DNA from: Kiloniellales bacterium
GTDB taxonomy: Bacteria; Pseudomonadota; Alphaproteobacteria; Kiloniellales; JAKSDN01
DNA: 64,000 bases
Assembly (NCBI GenBank): GCA_030064845.1
Contig: JASJEC010000016.1
Span: 1 to 64,000, forward strand
Direction of reading: 5' to 3'
The notes beneath the pieces are model-generated. The model worked only from the letters and a program-made list of their open reading frames with translations, searched no databases and was not told the origin of the DNA. The position numbers and the translations under genes are program-made. Of the stretch, positions 16,709-25,690 are shown piece after piece; within the stretch, counting starts at the first letter, position 1; each line of letters begins with the position of its first letter.

Positions 16709-19330
16709 TCAGTTCCAGCGCTGCCACCAGCCCTTGCGCTTCGGCCGATCCGCCTCGTCGTCCTGCGGCTCGCTGACCGCTGGCGGTTGCTCAGCCGGGG
16801 GCAGGGACGTGTCGGGCTGCGGCCCGGCGCCCGGGATCTCGGCCTCGCCGAGCGCCGGCTCCGCCGGCCGGACCTCGGGGGTGGCGGCTGCCAGCGGCAC
16901 CGCGGGCTGATCCGGTTCCTGCCCCATGGCCGGTGCGGCCGACGGCTCGTCCTCGACCGCCGACGCCGGCGGCTTCGCCCGGGTCCGACGTCGCGGCCGC
17001 TTCGGTGCGCGGTCCTCCGGCTGCGCCGCCTCGGCGTCCCCCGCCACCACCGGCTCGGGGGTGTCCTCGGGGCTTTCCGCGCCACCGTCCGCCTGCGCCC
17101 CTTCCGCGCTCTTCGTGTCGGCTTTGGCGCCGCGCCGCGGCCGGCTGCGCCGGCGGGACTTGGGTGGCGTCTCTTCGGTCTCGCCATCCACCGCTTGCGC
17201 ATCGGCCGCTTCCGTGTCGGCCGCTTCCGTGTCGGCCAGCTCGTCGGCGGCCGTCTCCGCGATCACCGGCTGGCCGGCTTCCTCCTCGCCGGCTTCGGCC
17301 GGCATCGCCTCGGCCGAGCTCTCCTGATCTTCGCCGTTACGGCGCTTGGCGCGCCGGCGGCCGCCCCGCTTGCCGCGCCGGCGGCGCGGCTTGCGCCGCT
17401 CCTCCTCGTCGGAGGCCTCGATCCCGTCCTCGGCATCCTCGTCGGCGCCGGTCTCGAACTCCTCGGCGGCCGACTCCTCGCTGGCCGCGGCTGGCGCCTC
17501 GTCGTCCTTGCGCCGGCGCCGGCGCCGGCCGCGGCGTCGGCGCTGGCCGTCTTCCTCTTCCGCGACCTCCGGAAGCTCCTCGGCCGGCAGGCGTGGCGAC
17601 TCCGTGGTGGTGAGCCGCTCCAGCTTGAATTCCGGGGGCACCAGCGACCCGTCACTCTCGACGCGAATCTGCAGGCCGTACTCCTGTTCGATCTCGACCA
17701 GGCGGTGCCGGCGTTCGTTGAGCAGGTGGAGCGCGACGTCCGGCGGCATCGCGACGTTCAGCTCGCCACCGCCGCGGCGCAGCGCCTCCTCCTCCAGGCT
17801 GCGCAGGATCTGCTGACCGGCCGAATCGTCGGTGCGGAGGCGGCCGGTGCCGTGACACCGGCTGCACGGCTGGGTGGAGGTATCGAACAGGCTGGGGCGC
17901 AGGCGCTGACGCGACATCTCGAGCAGCCCGAAGGGACTGATGCGGCCGAGCTGGATCCGGGCCCGGTCGTGGCGCATCGCCTCCTTGAAGCGCCGTTCGA
18001 CGTCCCGGTTGTGGCGGTGCTCCTCCATGTCGATGAAATCGATCACGATCAGGCCGGCGAGATCGCGCAGGCGAAGCTGCCGCGCCACCTCCTCGGCGGC
18101 TTCGATGTTGGTGTTTCGGGCGGTTTCCTCGATGTGGCGCTCGCGGGTCGCCTTGCCCGAGTTGACGTCGATGGCTACCAGGGCCTCGGTCGGGTTGATC
18201 ACGATGTAGCCGCCCGACTTGAGCTGGACCGAGGGGCTGTGCATCGCGTCCAGCTGGCTCTCGACGTTGTGCTTGAGGAACAGGGGGACGCCCCCGTCCT
18301 TGTAGAGCTTCACCTTGCGGGCGTGGCTTGGCATGAGGTTCTTCATGAAGTTCTTGGCCGCCTTGTAGCCCTCTTCGCCCTGGACCAGGATCTCCTCCAT
18401 GTCCCGGTCGTAGAGGTCGCGGATGGCCCGCTTCATGAGGTTGGCTTCCTCATGGATCAACGCCGGCGCGGTCGACTGCAGGGTTTCTTCGCGGATCTGG
18501 TCCCAGAGCCTTATCAGATACTCGTAGTCGCGGCGGATCTCCGCCTTGCTCCGCTCGCTGCCGGCAGTCCGCACGATCACCGCCATGCCGTCGGGGATGT
18601 CCAGGTCCGACACGACCTGCTTCAGGCGCCGCCGGTCCGCGGCGCTGCCGATCTTGCGGCTGATACCGCCGCCGCGGCCGGTATTGGGCATGAGGACGCA
18701 ATAGCGCCCAGCGAGAGACAGGTAGGTGGTCAGCGCCGCACCCTTGTTGCCGCGCTCCTCCTTGGCGACCTGGACAAGGATCACCTGGCGCCGCTTGATG
18801 ACCTCCTGGATCTTGTAGCGCCGCAGGAGCTTGGCCCGCTTGCGCGCGGCGTCCTCCACGTCGTCGCCGCCGACCGTGTCGACCTTGGTCTCGACCGCGA
18901 TTTCCTGGACCTTGCCGCCGCCGTTCTCGCCCTCGTCCGACGACCCGGCACCCGACTCGTCTTCCGAGTCGGCGGCGGTCGCGGTTCCGTTGCCTTCGCC
19001 GTTGTCGTCGCTCTCGGTATCGACGTCGTCGTCGCCGTTAGCGCTCGCGCTCTCTTCCGCGATCAGGGCCTCGCGGTCGGCGATGGGGATACGGTAGTAG
19101 TCCGGGTGGATCTCGCTGAAAGGCAGGAAGCCGTGGCGATTGCCGCCGTATTCGACGAAGGCGGCCTGTAGGGAGGGCTCGACCCGCGTAACTTTCGCGA
19201 GGTAAATGTTGCCTTTAAGCTGCGTCCTTGCAGTCGATTCGTAATCAAACTCTTCGAGACGGTTGCCGCTCAGCACCACCACGCGCGTCTCGTCCGCATG
19301 GGATGCGTCGATCAGGATTCGCTTGACCAT
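16709..19330 (-). CDS. rne: Ribonuclease E (Rne/Rng family)
   Basis: RNase E cuts single-stranded RNA and anchors the RNA degradosome. The N-terminal half has an S1 domain split by an acidic low-complexity insert at about 92-150, the DNase I-like catalytic core with AIDVNSGKA and GLIVIDFIDM (the Mg-binding Asp residues), and the zinc-link CSRCHGTG. The C-terminal 300 residues are disordered, rich in Arg/Glu/Ala/Pro, with basic clusters (RRRGRRRRRRK, KPRRRRGKRGGRRRAKRR) that probably bind RNA, and end in KGWWQRWN. The S1 insert is as in other alphaproteobacterial RNase E. The gene has a long upstream region on its own strand. Confidence 0.96.
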   Translation of the reverse strand: MVKRILIDASHADETRVVVLSGNRLEEFDYESTARTQLKGNIYLAKVTRVEPSLQAAFVEYGGNRHGFLPFSEIHPDYYRIPIADREALIAEESASANGDDDVDTESDDNGEGNGTATAADSEDESGAGSSDEGENGGGKVQEIAVETKVDTVGGDDVEDAARKRAKLLRRYKIQEVIKRRQVILVQVAKEERGNKGAALTTYLSLAGRYCVLMPNTGRGGGISRKIGSAADRRRLKQVVSDLDIPDGMAVIVRTAGSERSKAEIRRDYEYLIRLWDQIREETLQSTAPALIHEEANLMKRAIRDLYDRDMEEILVQGEEGYKAAKNFMKNLMPSHARKVKLYKDGGVPLFLKHNVESQLDAMHSPSVQLKSGGYIVINPTEALVAIDVNSGKATRERHIEETARNTNIEAAEEVARQLRLRDLAGLIVIDFIDMEEHRHNRDVERRFKEAMRHDRARIQLGRISPFGLLEMSRQRLRPSLFDTSTQPCSRCHGTGRLRTDDSAGQQILRSLEEEALRRGGGELNVAMPPDVALHLLNERRHRLVEIEQEYGLQIRVESDGSLVPPEFKLERLTTTESPRLPAEELPEVAEEEDGQRRRRGRRRRRRKDDEAPAAASEESAAEEFETGADEDAEDGIEASDEEERRKPRRRRGKRGGRRRAKRRNGEDQESSAEAMPAEAGEEEAGQPVIAETAADELADTEAADTEAADAQAVDGETEETPPKSRRRSRPRRGAKADTKSAEGAQADGGAESPEDTPEPVVAGDAEAAQPEDRAPKRPRRRTRAKPPASAVEDEPSAAPAMGQEPDQPAVPLAAATPEVRPAEPALGEAEIPGAGPQPDTSLPPAEQPPAVSEPQDDEADRPKRKGWWQRWN
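17205..17234. repeat. 15-bp tandem duplication inside rne tail
   Basis: Two identical 15-bp units (17205-17219 and 17220-17234) lie head to tail and encode two copies of a five-residue Ala/Asp/Thr/Glu repeat in the disordered RNase E tail. In-frame slippage explains it. Confidence 0.8.
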
Positions 19331-19931
19331 AAAGATTTAACTCCGATACGCGCCCGGCGAGGACACCGCCGGAAGCCGAGCCGGTACCGCGCGGGAACAA
19401 GGTGTTCCCACGGGGTCGGTCGACTGCTGGCGAGGGTCGTCGCGGCGCGACTGCGACTCCGCATCCTCGATGCGTCATCATGGAATTGCGGAGCGTCGCG
19501 TCACTGTTCATGTCTGTCGTGTCTTCCCGGCGCCCTGCGGCGCCATCCTTCTCCGCCCGGCAGGCACCCGGTGAGTGGGCATCTGTTCGGGCCGGACGGC
19601 GGACCAGGATCCGCCGAGAATGCGGTGTTACCCTAGGCGATACCCAGGCGCACTACAATCTTTGCTCGCAGACGACGGCTCCGGGCCATGGCGGCCTTGG
19701 CGAGCCCGTCTCCCGAGCGCCCGTTACCGGGCGATTGAGTTGGCAGTTGGGGCTGCGTCGTGGTAACCCGCTTAACATAAGCAGAGAATCGGACTATCTC
19801 AATGCAATAATGGCGGTCGCAATCGGGCAACTGCCTCGAATAGCGGCTGTTTCCGGCGGCCAGGCCGGTCGGACGAGACCTCTGGCAAGACATGAAGCGA
19901 GGGATGACGGAACGGTGAGGTTCGGCGCTCC
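19331..19931. other. 601-bp gene-free region between rne and amidase gene
   Basis: This is one of only two gene-free stretches over 300 bp in the window. It separates the divergent rne and amidase genes. I see no convincing protein: the open frames across it have poor starts and no recognisable domains. It most likely holds a long rne 5' leader, as RNase E autoregulates through its leader in Escherichia coli, plus the amidase promoter. The stretch near 19735-19815 is richer in A and T than its surroundings and is a reasonable place for the amidase promoter. Confidence 0.5.
19630..19658 (-). promoter_or_regulatory. Candidate rne promoter
   Basis: On the minus strand a -35-like TTGTAG (19653-19658) and a -10-like TAGGGT (19630-19635) are 17 bp apart. 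Transcription would begin near 19623 and give a leader of about 290 nt before rne. The boxes are imperfect, so this is only a candidate. Confidence 0.3.
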
Positions 19932-21134
19932 ATGGTGAGGCTCTTGGCCGCCGCGGCCGTCTTGCTTCTGGCCTCCGTGCAGGTCGGCTACGCCAAGCCC
20001 AGCGTGACCGCGGCCAGAATCGGTGAGCATCCGGACAAGACCCGCTTCGTCATCGAGATTTCCGAGGCCACGCCCTATCGGGTGTTCACCCTGCCGGACC
20101 CCTTCCGCGTCGTGATCGATCTACCCGAGGTGGCGTGGCGCCTGCCGCGCGGCGGCGTTCCGCAGGGGGTCGGCATCATTCAGGACCTGCGCTTCGGCCT
20201 CTTCGCGCCGGGCCGCAGCCGCGTCGTGCTCGACGTCTCGGTGCCGGTCCGTGTGGCGGGGGTGCGCACGTTGCCGCCGGGCAACAGCAAGCAGGGCCAT
20301 CGCTTGGTGATCGATCTGCACACCATCGAGCGCGTGACCTTCTTCGCCAGCGAGCGGCGGCCGATCACTTCGAAGCAGCCGCTGCCCAGCGTGCAGTCTG
20401 CGAGCCCCGCCAATCTCGAGGCCGCGCCCGAAGGGGACCGCCGTCCGACCGTGGTGATCGACGCCGGGCATGGCGGCGTTGACCCCGGCGCCATCGGCGT
20501 CTCCGGGGCCTATGAGAAAGATCTGGTCCTGCGCTACGCACGGGAGCTGCGCAAGCAGCTTCTGGCAACCGGGCGATACCGGGTGGTCATGACCCGCGAC
20601 GCCGACGTGGTGCTACCGCTGCGCACCCGCACGGCGATCGCCGAGCAGGCGGAAGGCGACCTATTCATTTCGCTCCACGCCAACACGCACCGCAGCGGCA
20701 AGATCCGCGGCGCTTCGGTCTACACCATCTCGAAGAAGGCGTCCGACGCCGAGGCCGAATCCCTGGCGGCGAAAGAGAACAAGGCCGACGTCCTCGCCGG
20801 CGTCAATCTCGACGGCCAGACCGACGACGTGACGATCATTCTGCTGGACCTGGCTCGGCGTGAAACCGATAATCTTTCCAAGCGCCTGGCTAATACCATG
20901 GTGGCCAAGCTCGCCGGCTCCACCAGGATGCTGCGCAATTCGCACCGTTCGGCCGGCTTCGCGGTGCTCAAGTCGCCTACCGTTCCGTCTATCCTCGTGG
21001 AGATCGGTTACATGACCAACCGAAAAGAGGAGAAGGCGCTGCGCAGCAAGGCGCATCGCACCAAGCTCACCGCCGCCATGGTCAGGGCGATCGACAGCTA
21101 CTTCGAATGGCACGAAAGAATGAGCCGCACGTGA
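19932..21134 (+). CDS. N-acetylmuramoyl-L-alanine amidase (AmiC-type) with AMIN domain
   Basis: This periplasmic zinc amidase cleaves the peptide from muramic acid during septum splitting. It has a signal peptide (LLAAAAVLLLASVQVGYA), an N-terminal AMIN domain (about 28-140; FVIEISEATPYRVF) that targets the septum or wall, and an Amidase_3 domain from about 175: VVIDAGHGGVDPGAIG (first zinc His), FISLHANT (second His) and ILVEIGYMTN (catalytic Glu). The 400-residue length fits AmiC. The PBP1A gene follows after 90 bp on the same strand, linking wall hydrolysis with synthesis. Confidence 0.93.
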   Translation: MVRLLAAAAVLLLASVQVGYAKPSVTAARIGEHPDKTRFVIEISEATPYRVFTLPDPFRVVIDLPEVAWRLPRGGVPQGVGIIQDLRFGLFAPGRSRVVLDVSVPVRVAGVRTLPPGNSKQGHRLVIDLHTIERVTFFASERRPITSKQPLPSVQSASPANLEAAPEGDRRPTVVIDAGHGGVDPGAIGVSGAYEKDLVLRYARELRKQLLATGRYRVVMTRDADVVLPLRTRTAIAEQAEGDLFISLHANTHRSGKIRGASVYTISKKASDAEAESLAAKENKADVLAGVNLDGQTDDVTIILLDLARRETDNLSKRLANTMVAKLAGSTRMLRNSHRSAGFAVLKSPTVPSILVEIGYMTNRKEEKALRSKAHRTKLTAAMVRAIDSYFEWHERMSRT

Positions 21135-21224
21135 CAAGGTCATGACTTGGCCACATTCTAAACGCTTTCTTTGCAGTTCGAGACCTAGGGTCCGCCCGAC
21201 CGGGCCTTTATCGCGGGAAGCCCC

Positions 21225-23666
21225 ATGACGCTCACACTGCGCATTCTGGCATCGTTGTTCACCGGAGGCCTGATCCTGGCGGTGATTGGCGCCGGCGCCT
21301 TCGTCTACGTGTTCTACGAATACGGGCAAGACCTGCCCGACTACAAGCAGTTGGCGAAGTACGACCCGCCGACCGTGACCCGGGTGCACGCCGGCGACGG
21401 GCGCATCCTGGCCGAGTATGCGGTGGAAAAGCGGGTCTTCGTGCCGGTGGAGGTGATCCCGCAGCGCTTGATCAACGCCTTCATCTCCGCCGAGGACCAG
21501 AACTTCTACCACCACCGCGGGGTCGACTTCTTCGCCATCGGCCGCGCCGTCGTGACCAACGTGGGCAACCTGCTGCAGGGCCGGCGGCCGGTCGGCGCGT
21601 CGACCATCACCCAGCAGGTCGCCAAGAACTTCCTGCTGAGCAACGAACTCAGGATCGAGCGCAAGATCCGTGAGGCGATCCTGGCCTTCCGGATCGAGCG
21701 GGCCTTTTCCAAGGCCCGGATCATGGAGCTCTACCTGAACGAGATCTACCTCGGCTTCGGCTCCCACGGCGTGGCGGCGGCGGCGCTGAACTACTTCAAC
21801 AAGTCGCTCGACGAGCTCACCCTGGCGGAGGCCGCCTATTTGGCGGCGCTGCCCAAGGCGCCCAACAACTATCATCCGATCAAGCGGCGCGAGGCTGCGA
21901 TCGCCCGGCGCAACTGGGTGATCGGCCGCATGCTGAAGGACGGGGTGATCAGCGAGAGCGACGCCGAGCTGGCTTGGCAGGAGCCGTTGGAAGTGCGCGC
22001 GCGCAGCGCGACCGAGGTTGCCGAGGCGCAGTACTTCGCCGAGGAGGTGCGCCGCGATCTGGTCCGGCTCTACGGCGACGAGAAGCTCTACCAGGGCGGC
22101 TTGTCGGTGCGCACCACCCTGGATCCTCGTCTGCAGGAGATCGCCGACAGCACGCTGCGTGCCGGGCTCATGGCCTACGACATGCGCCACGGCTGGCGCG
22201 GCCCCTTGCGGCGGATCGACCTCCTGGCCAGCGACTGGCGCGAGGCCATGGTCGACCTGGAACCCCCGCTGGGCGCCGGTGCGTGGCGCCTGGCGATGGT
22301 TCTCGACCTGGACGACGAGGGCGCGCAGATCGGATTCAAGGACGGGTTGGTCGGGCGGATTCCCTTCGCCGAGATGGCCTGGGCGCGCCCCTGGATGGAA
22401 GACCAGAAGGTCGGCCCCGAGCCGAAGCTGCCCGCCGACGTGCTGACCCGGGGCGACGTCGTCCTAGTCGAAGCGCTGGGCGTCGAGGCGCTCGGCGTCG
22501 AGGACGAGGGCTTGCCCAGTGAAGACTACGCGCTGCGTCAGGTGCCCGAGATAGAGGGCGGCCTGGTGGCGCTCGACCCGCACACCGGACGGGTGCTGGC
22601 CATGAGCGGCGGCTGGTCGTTCGAGCGCAGCGAATTCAACCGGGCGGTCCAGGCGCAGCGGCAGCCGGGGTCGGCCTTCAAGCCGATCGTCTACCTCGCC
22701 GCGCTGAGCGCCGGGTACACGCCGTCGACCATCATCCTCGACGCGCCCTTCGTGATCGACCAGGGCGAGGGCCGCGGCAAGTGGAAGCCGGCCAACTACT
22801 CGAAGAAGTTCTACGGCCCGACGCCGATGCGCGTCGGGATCGAAAAGTCCCGTAATCTCATGACGGTCCGCCTGGCCAGGACCGTCGGCATGGATCCGAT
22901 TATCGAGACCGCCGAGCGGCTCGGCGTGGTCGACAACATGCGGCCCGAGCTGGCCATGGCATTGGGCGCCGGTGAGACCACCTTGCTTCGGCTGACCACC
23001 GCCTACGCCATGCTGGTCAACGGCGGCAAGCGGATCATGCCGACCCTGATCGACCGGGTGCAGGACAAGAAGGGCAACACGATCTACCGCCACGACCAGC
23101 GGCTCTGCGCCGGCTGCGAGGCCGAGATCTGGGGCCAGCAGGCGGTGCCCCGGCTGCCGGACGAGCGCGACCAGGTAGCCGATCCGCAGAGCGCCTACCA
23201 GGTCGTCTCCATGCTGCAGGGCGTCGTACAGCGCGGCACGGGCCGGCGCGTGGCGGCGGTCGGCAAGCCGCTCGCCGGCAAGACGGGAACGACCAACGAG
23301 AGCCAGGACACCTGGTTCATCGGCTTCACCCCCGACCTGGCGGTTGGTGTCTTCGTCGGCTTCGACGTGCCGCGTCCGCTCGGCCCGCGCGAGACTGGTT
23401 CCAGCGTGGCGGCCCCGATCTTCCGCGACTTCATGGCCGGGGCGTTGGCCGAGGAGCCGGCGATCCCGTTCCGTATCCCGCCGGGTATCCGTCTGGTCCG
23501 GGTCAACCTGGAGACCGGCCAGCCGGCCAGGGCGGGCGACCGGCGGGTGATCCTCGAGGCCTTCAAGCAGGGCACCGTGCCAGACGGCCGAGAGGCGCTG
23601 ATCGACGGCGGCTACGACCCGCGGGTCGGCGGCAGCAGCGTGCCGGGCACCGACGGCTTGTACTGA
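21225..23666 (+). CDS. Penicillin-binding protein 1A (bifunctional transglycosylase/transpeptidase)
   Basis: Class A PBP: one N-terminal membrane anchor (ILASLFTGGLILAVIGAGAFVYVF), a GT51 glycosyltransferase domain with EDQNFYHHRGVD (catalytic Glu), GASTITQQVAKN and ERKIREAILAFRIE, an OB-like insert with a short Gly-Val-Glu-Ala-Leu repeat near 420, and a transpeptidase domain with SAFK (nucleophile Ser), SRN and KTGTTNESQDTWF. It polymerises and cross-links peptidoglycan in the periplasm. The length, 813 residues, is normal for PBP1A. It lies between the amidase gene and prfB. Confidence 0.96.
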   Translation: MTLTLRILASLFTGGLILAVIGAGAFVYVFYEYGQDLPDYKQLAKYDPPTVTRVHAGDGRILAEYAVEKRVFVPVEVIPQRLINAFISAEDQNFYHHRGVDFFAIGRAVVTNVGNLLQGRRPVGASTITQQVAKNFLLSNELRIERKIREAILAFRIERAFSKARIMELYLNEIYLGFGSHGVAAAALNYFNKSLDELTLAEAAYLAALPKAPNNYHPIKRREAAIARRNWVIGRMLKDGVISESDAELAWQEPLEVRARSATEVAEAQYFAEEVRRDLVRLYGDEKLYQGGLSVRTTLDPRLQEIADSTLRAGLMAYDMRHGWRGPLRRIDLLASDWREAMVDLEPPLGAGAWRLAMVLDLDDEGAQIGFKDGLVGRIPFAEMAWARPWMEDQKVGPEPKLPADVLTRGDVVLVEALGVEALGVEDEGLPSEDYALRQVPEIEGGLVALDPHTGRVLAMSGGWSFERSEFNRAVQAQRQPGSAFKPIVYLAALSAGYTPSTIILDAPFVIDQGEGRGKWKPANYSKKFYGPTPMRVGIEKSRNLMTVRLARTVGMDPIIETAERLGVVDNMRPELAMALGAGETTLLRLTTAYAMLVNGGKRIMPTLIDRVQDKKGNTIYRHDQRLCAGCEAEIWGQQAVPRLPDERDQVADPQSAYQVVSMLQGVVQRGTGRRVAAVGKPLAGKTGTTNESQDTWFIGFTPDLAVGVFVGFDVPRPLGPRETGSSVAAPIFRDFMAGALAEEPAIPFRIPPGIRLVRVNLETGQPARAGDRRVILEAFKQGTVPDGREALIDGGYDPRVGGSSVPGTDGLY

Positions 23667-23730
23667 CGCGGTGTGCCGGTCTAAAAGCTCCCGATCTTTC
23701 GATGAACCAGCCTTTTCGAGGAGGTAGCCC

Positions 23731-24865
23731 TTGCGCGCCGAGATCGAAGCGGCGGTCGGCGACATAAGGCAGTCGCTGGCCCTGCTGAGGAGGCATCTTT
23801 GACCTGGATGCCGCGACACGACGCCTGGACGAGCTGAACGCCCGGGCCGAGGATCCCGAGCTCTGGAACCGGCCCGAGGCCGCGGAGGCGGTGATGCGCG
23901 AGCGCAATCGCCTCGACCGCTCGATCACCGGCTTCCATAAGCTCGAGCAGGACCTCGACGATGCCCTGACCCTGCTCGAGCTGGCCGAGGCCGAATCCGA
24001 CACGGACACGGCCGGAGAGGCGGAGCAGCAGATCCTAGCGCTCAAGGAGCAGGCCGAGAAGCGCCAGCTCGAGAGCCTGCTGTCCGGTGAGGCCGACGCC
24101 AACGACTGCTATCTGGAAGTCAACGCGGGGGCCGGCGGGACCGAGGCGCAGGACTGGGCCGAAATGCTCGTGCGCATGTACACCCGCTGGGCCGACTCCC
24201 AGGGCTTCAAGGTGGCCTGGCTCGAGGAGAGCCCGGGCGAGGAGGCAGGGATCAAGTCGACCAGCCTCAAGATCAGCGGCGAGAACGCCTACGGCTGGCT
24301 GAAGACCGAGTCCGGCGTGCACCGCCTGGTCCGCATCTCGCCCTATGATTCCCAGTCCCGGCGCCACACCAGCTTCGCCAGCGTCTGGGTCTATCCCGTG
24401 GTCGACGACTCCATCGAGGTGGACGTGCAGGACAAGGACCTTAGGGTCGATACCTACCGGTCGTCCGGCGCCGGCGGCCAGCACGTTAACAAGACCGACA
24501 GCGCGGTCAGGATCACCCACCTGCCGAGCGGCATCGTCGTGCAGTGCCAGAACGACCGCTCGCAGCACAAGAACCGTGCCCAGGCCATGGCCATGCTGAA
24601 GGCGCGTCTCTACGAGCACGAGCTGAAGCGGCGCGAGGCCGAAGCCCAGGCCGAGGCCGACGCCAAGACCGACATCGGCTGGGGTCATCAGATTCGCTCC
24701 TACGTCCTCCAGCCCTACCAGATGGTCAAGGACCTGCGCACCGGGGTCGAGACCAGCGATACTCAGGGCGTATTGGGCGGCGGGATCGACAGCTTCCTCG
24801 AGGCCGCGCTGGCCCACAAGCTGGCCGGCGGCGAGGCGGGCGCCGAAGAGGCGCCGCCGGCCTGA
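23731..24865 (+). CDS. prfB: Peptide chain release factor 2, made by programmed +1 frameshift
   Basis: RF2 reads UGA and UAA stop codons. The product is encoded as 23731-23799 joined to 23801-24865. The first frame starts at TTG 23731 after a GAGGAGG ribosome site and reads 23 codons to an in-frame TGA at 23800. Slippage by +1 at CTT leads into the main frame ([22 protein letters not shown]), giving 377 residues, normal for RF2. The peptidyl-release motif GGQ lies in [17 protein letters not shown]. The stop-recognition region falls in the usual middle domain. Low RF2 slows termination at TGA and promotes the shift, so the protein regulates itself. The second frame alone would look like a truncated gene. 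Confidence 0.95.
23788..23803 (+). promoter_or_regulatory. RF2 programmed frameshift site
   Basis: The sequence is AGGAGG (23788-23793), CAT, CTT (23797-23799), TGA (23800-23802), C. The internal ribosome-site-like AGGAGG lies 3 bases before CTT, the same spacing as in Escherichia coli prfB, and the stop is UGA followed by C, a weak terminator. Translation either stops after 23 codons or shifts +1 to GAC at 23801. Confidence 0.95.
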
Positions 24866-24991
24866 TCGGCCGCGCCCTGTGGGCTCCGTTCACGCTTTTT
24901 CAACGCTAGCGGCCGCATCTTACTGGCCTACTGGGGTTTTCGGGGGCTGGGCCGCTGCCGGCCGGGGGCCGTCGATCCGTCAGGTTCGGGA

Positions 24992-25687
24992 GTGGAAGTC
25001 TTGCTGCCCAGCATGCTCTTCGTCAGGGGCCGGCTCGATTTCCGACGGGCGTCGGAGGCCATCTTCCTGGTCTTCCTGTCGACCGCGGCGATCTGCGTGG
25101 CCTACAACCTCGTCGTGCTTCATCTGATCGACGAGGAGCCGAACCTCTGGGTCAGCCTGAGCGGCATGGCCCTGCCGGCGGTGAACTTCATCGCCTCGGT
25201 GGTGCCGAGCATCGAAGGCTTCTCGGAGAACCTGAGCCAGGCCGCCGGCGGCATGGGCGCCGAGATGGCCAAGCACATCTACTCGATCAACTGGGTCGTG
25301 ATCGGCTGTGGTGCGTTTCTTGCCCTGATTCCCTTCATCCGGGTGCTCACCATCGTCTCGCGCCAGCCCATATCCATGAAACGGGTGCCGATCCGCGGCC
25401 ACAACCACAAGCGCGCCACGGTGAAGTACGCCTGCCACCTGTCGAAGGTCTACGCCGCCTTTTCCTTGATCACGGGCGTCGGGATCATTCTGGTGTTCGG
25501 CTCGGACAACATCGACCAGATCACCGCAATCGCCGGCAAGAGCAAGTCCTACTGGAGCCTGGAACTGCATCGCGTCGCCGTAATGGCCAGCATGGGCGTG
25601 GCCCTGCTGTTCTGGTCGGCGCTCTGGCTGGCGTTCTACCTTCGCGTGCGCCGCAAGGGCCTCGACCAGGTAAAGTGGCGGGAGTAG
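24992..25687 (+). CDS. Polytopic membrane protein of unknown function
   Basis: The 231-residue protein has about five hydrophobic segments (IFLVFLSTAAICVAYNLVV, LSGMALPAVNFIASVV, WVVIGCGAFLALIPFIRVL, YAAFSLITGVGIILVFG, VAVMASMGVALLFWSALWL), with basic loops such as GHNHKRATVKY. I do not recognise a family. The start is GTG 24992; the ribosome site is weak, so an internal ATG near the start is possible. It follows prfB and converges on the EamA transporter gene with a 3-bp gap. Confidence 0.65.
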   Translation: MEVLLPSMLFVRGRLDFRRASEAIFLVFLSTAAICVAYNLVVLHLIDEEPNLWVSLSGMALPAVNFIASVVPSIEGFSENLSQAAGGMGAEMAKHIYSINWVVIGCGAFLALIPFIRVLTIVSRQPISMKRVPIRGHNHKRATVKYACHLSKVYAAFSLITGVGIILVFGSDNIDQITAIAGKSKSYWSLELHRVAVMASMGVALLFWSALWLAFYLRVRRKGLDQVKWRE

Positions 25688-25690
25688 CCG

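Noticed and set aside
16787-19171. 794-codon frame opposite rne
   Set aside because: A shadow frame caused by high GC and codon bias; it lies fully opposite a clear RNase E and has no domain.
23800-23802. Apparent frame-breaking stop in prfB as a pseudogene signal
   Set aside because: The sequence context is the known programmed frameshift site, and the rest of RF2 is intact.
24866-24910. T-run CGCTTTTTC after prfB as a Rho-independent terminator
   Set aside because: Only a short, poor stem (GCCC/GGGC) precedes it, with unpaired bases between.
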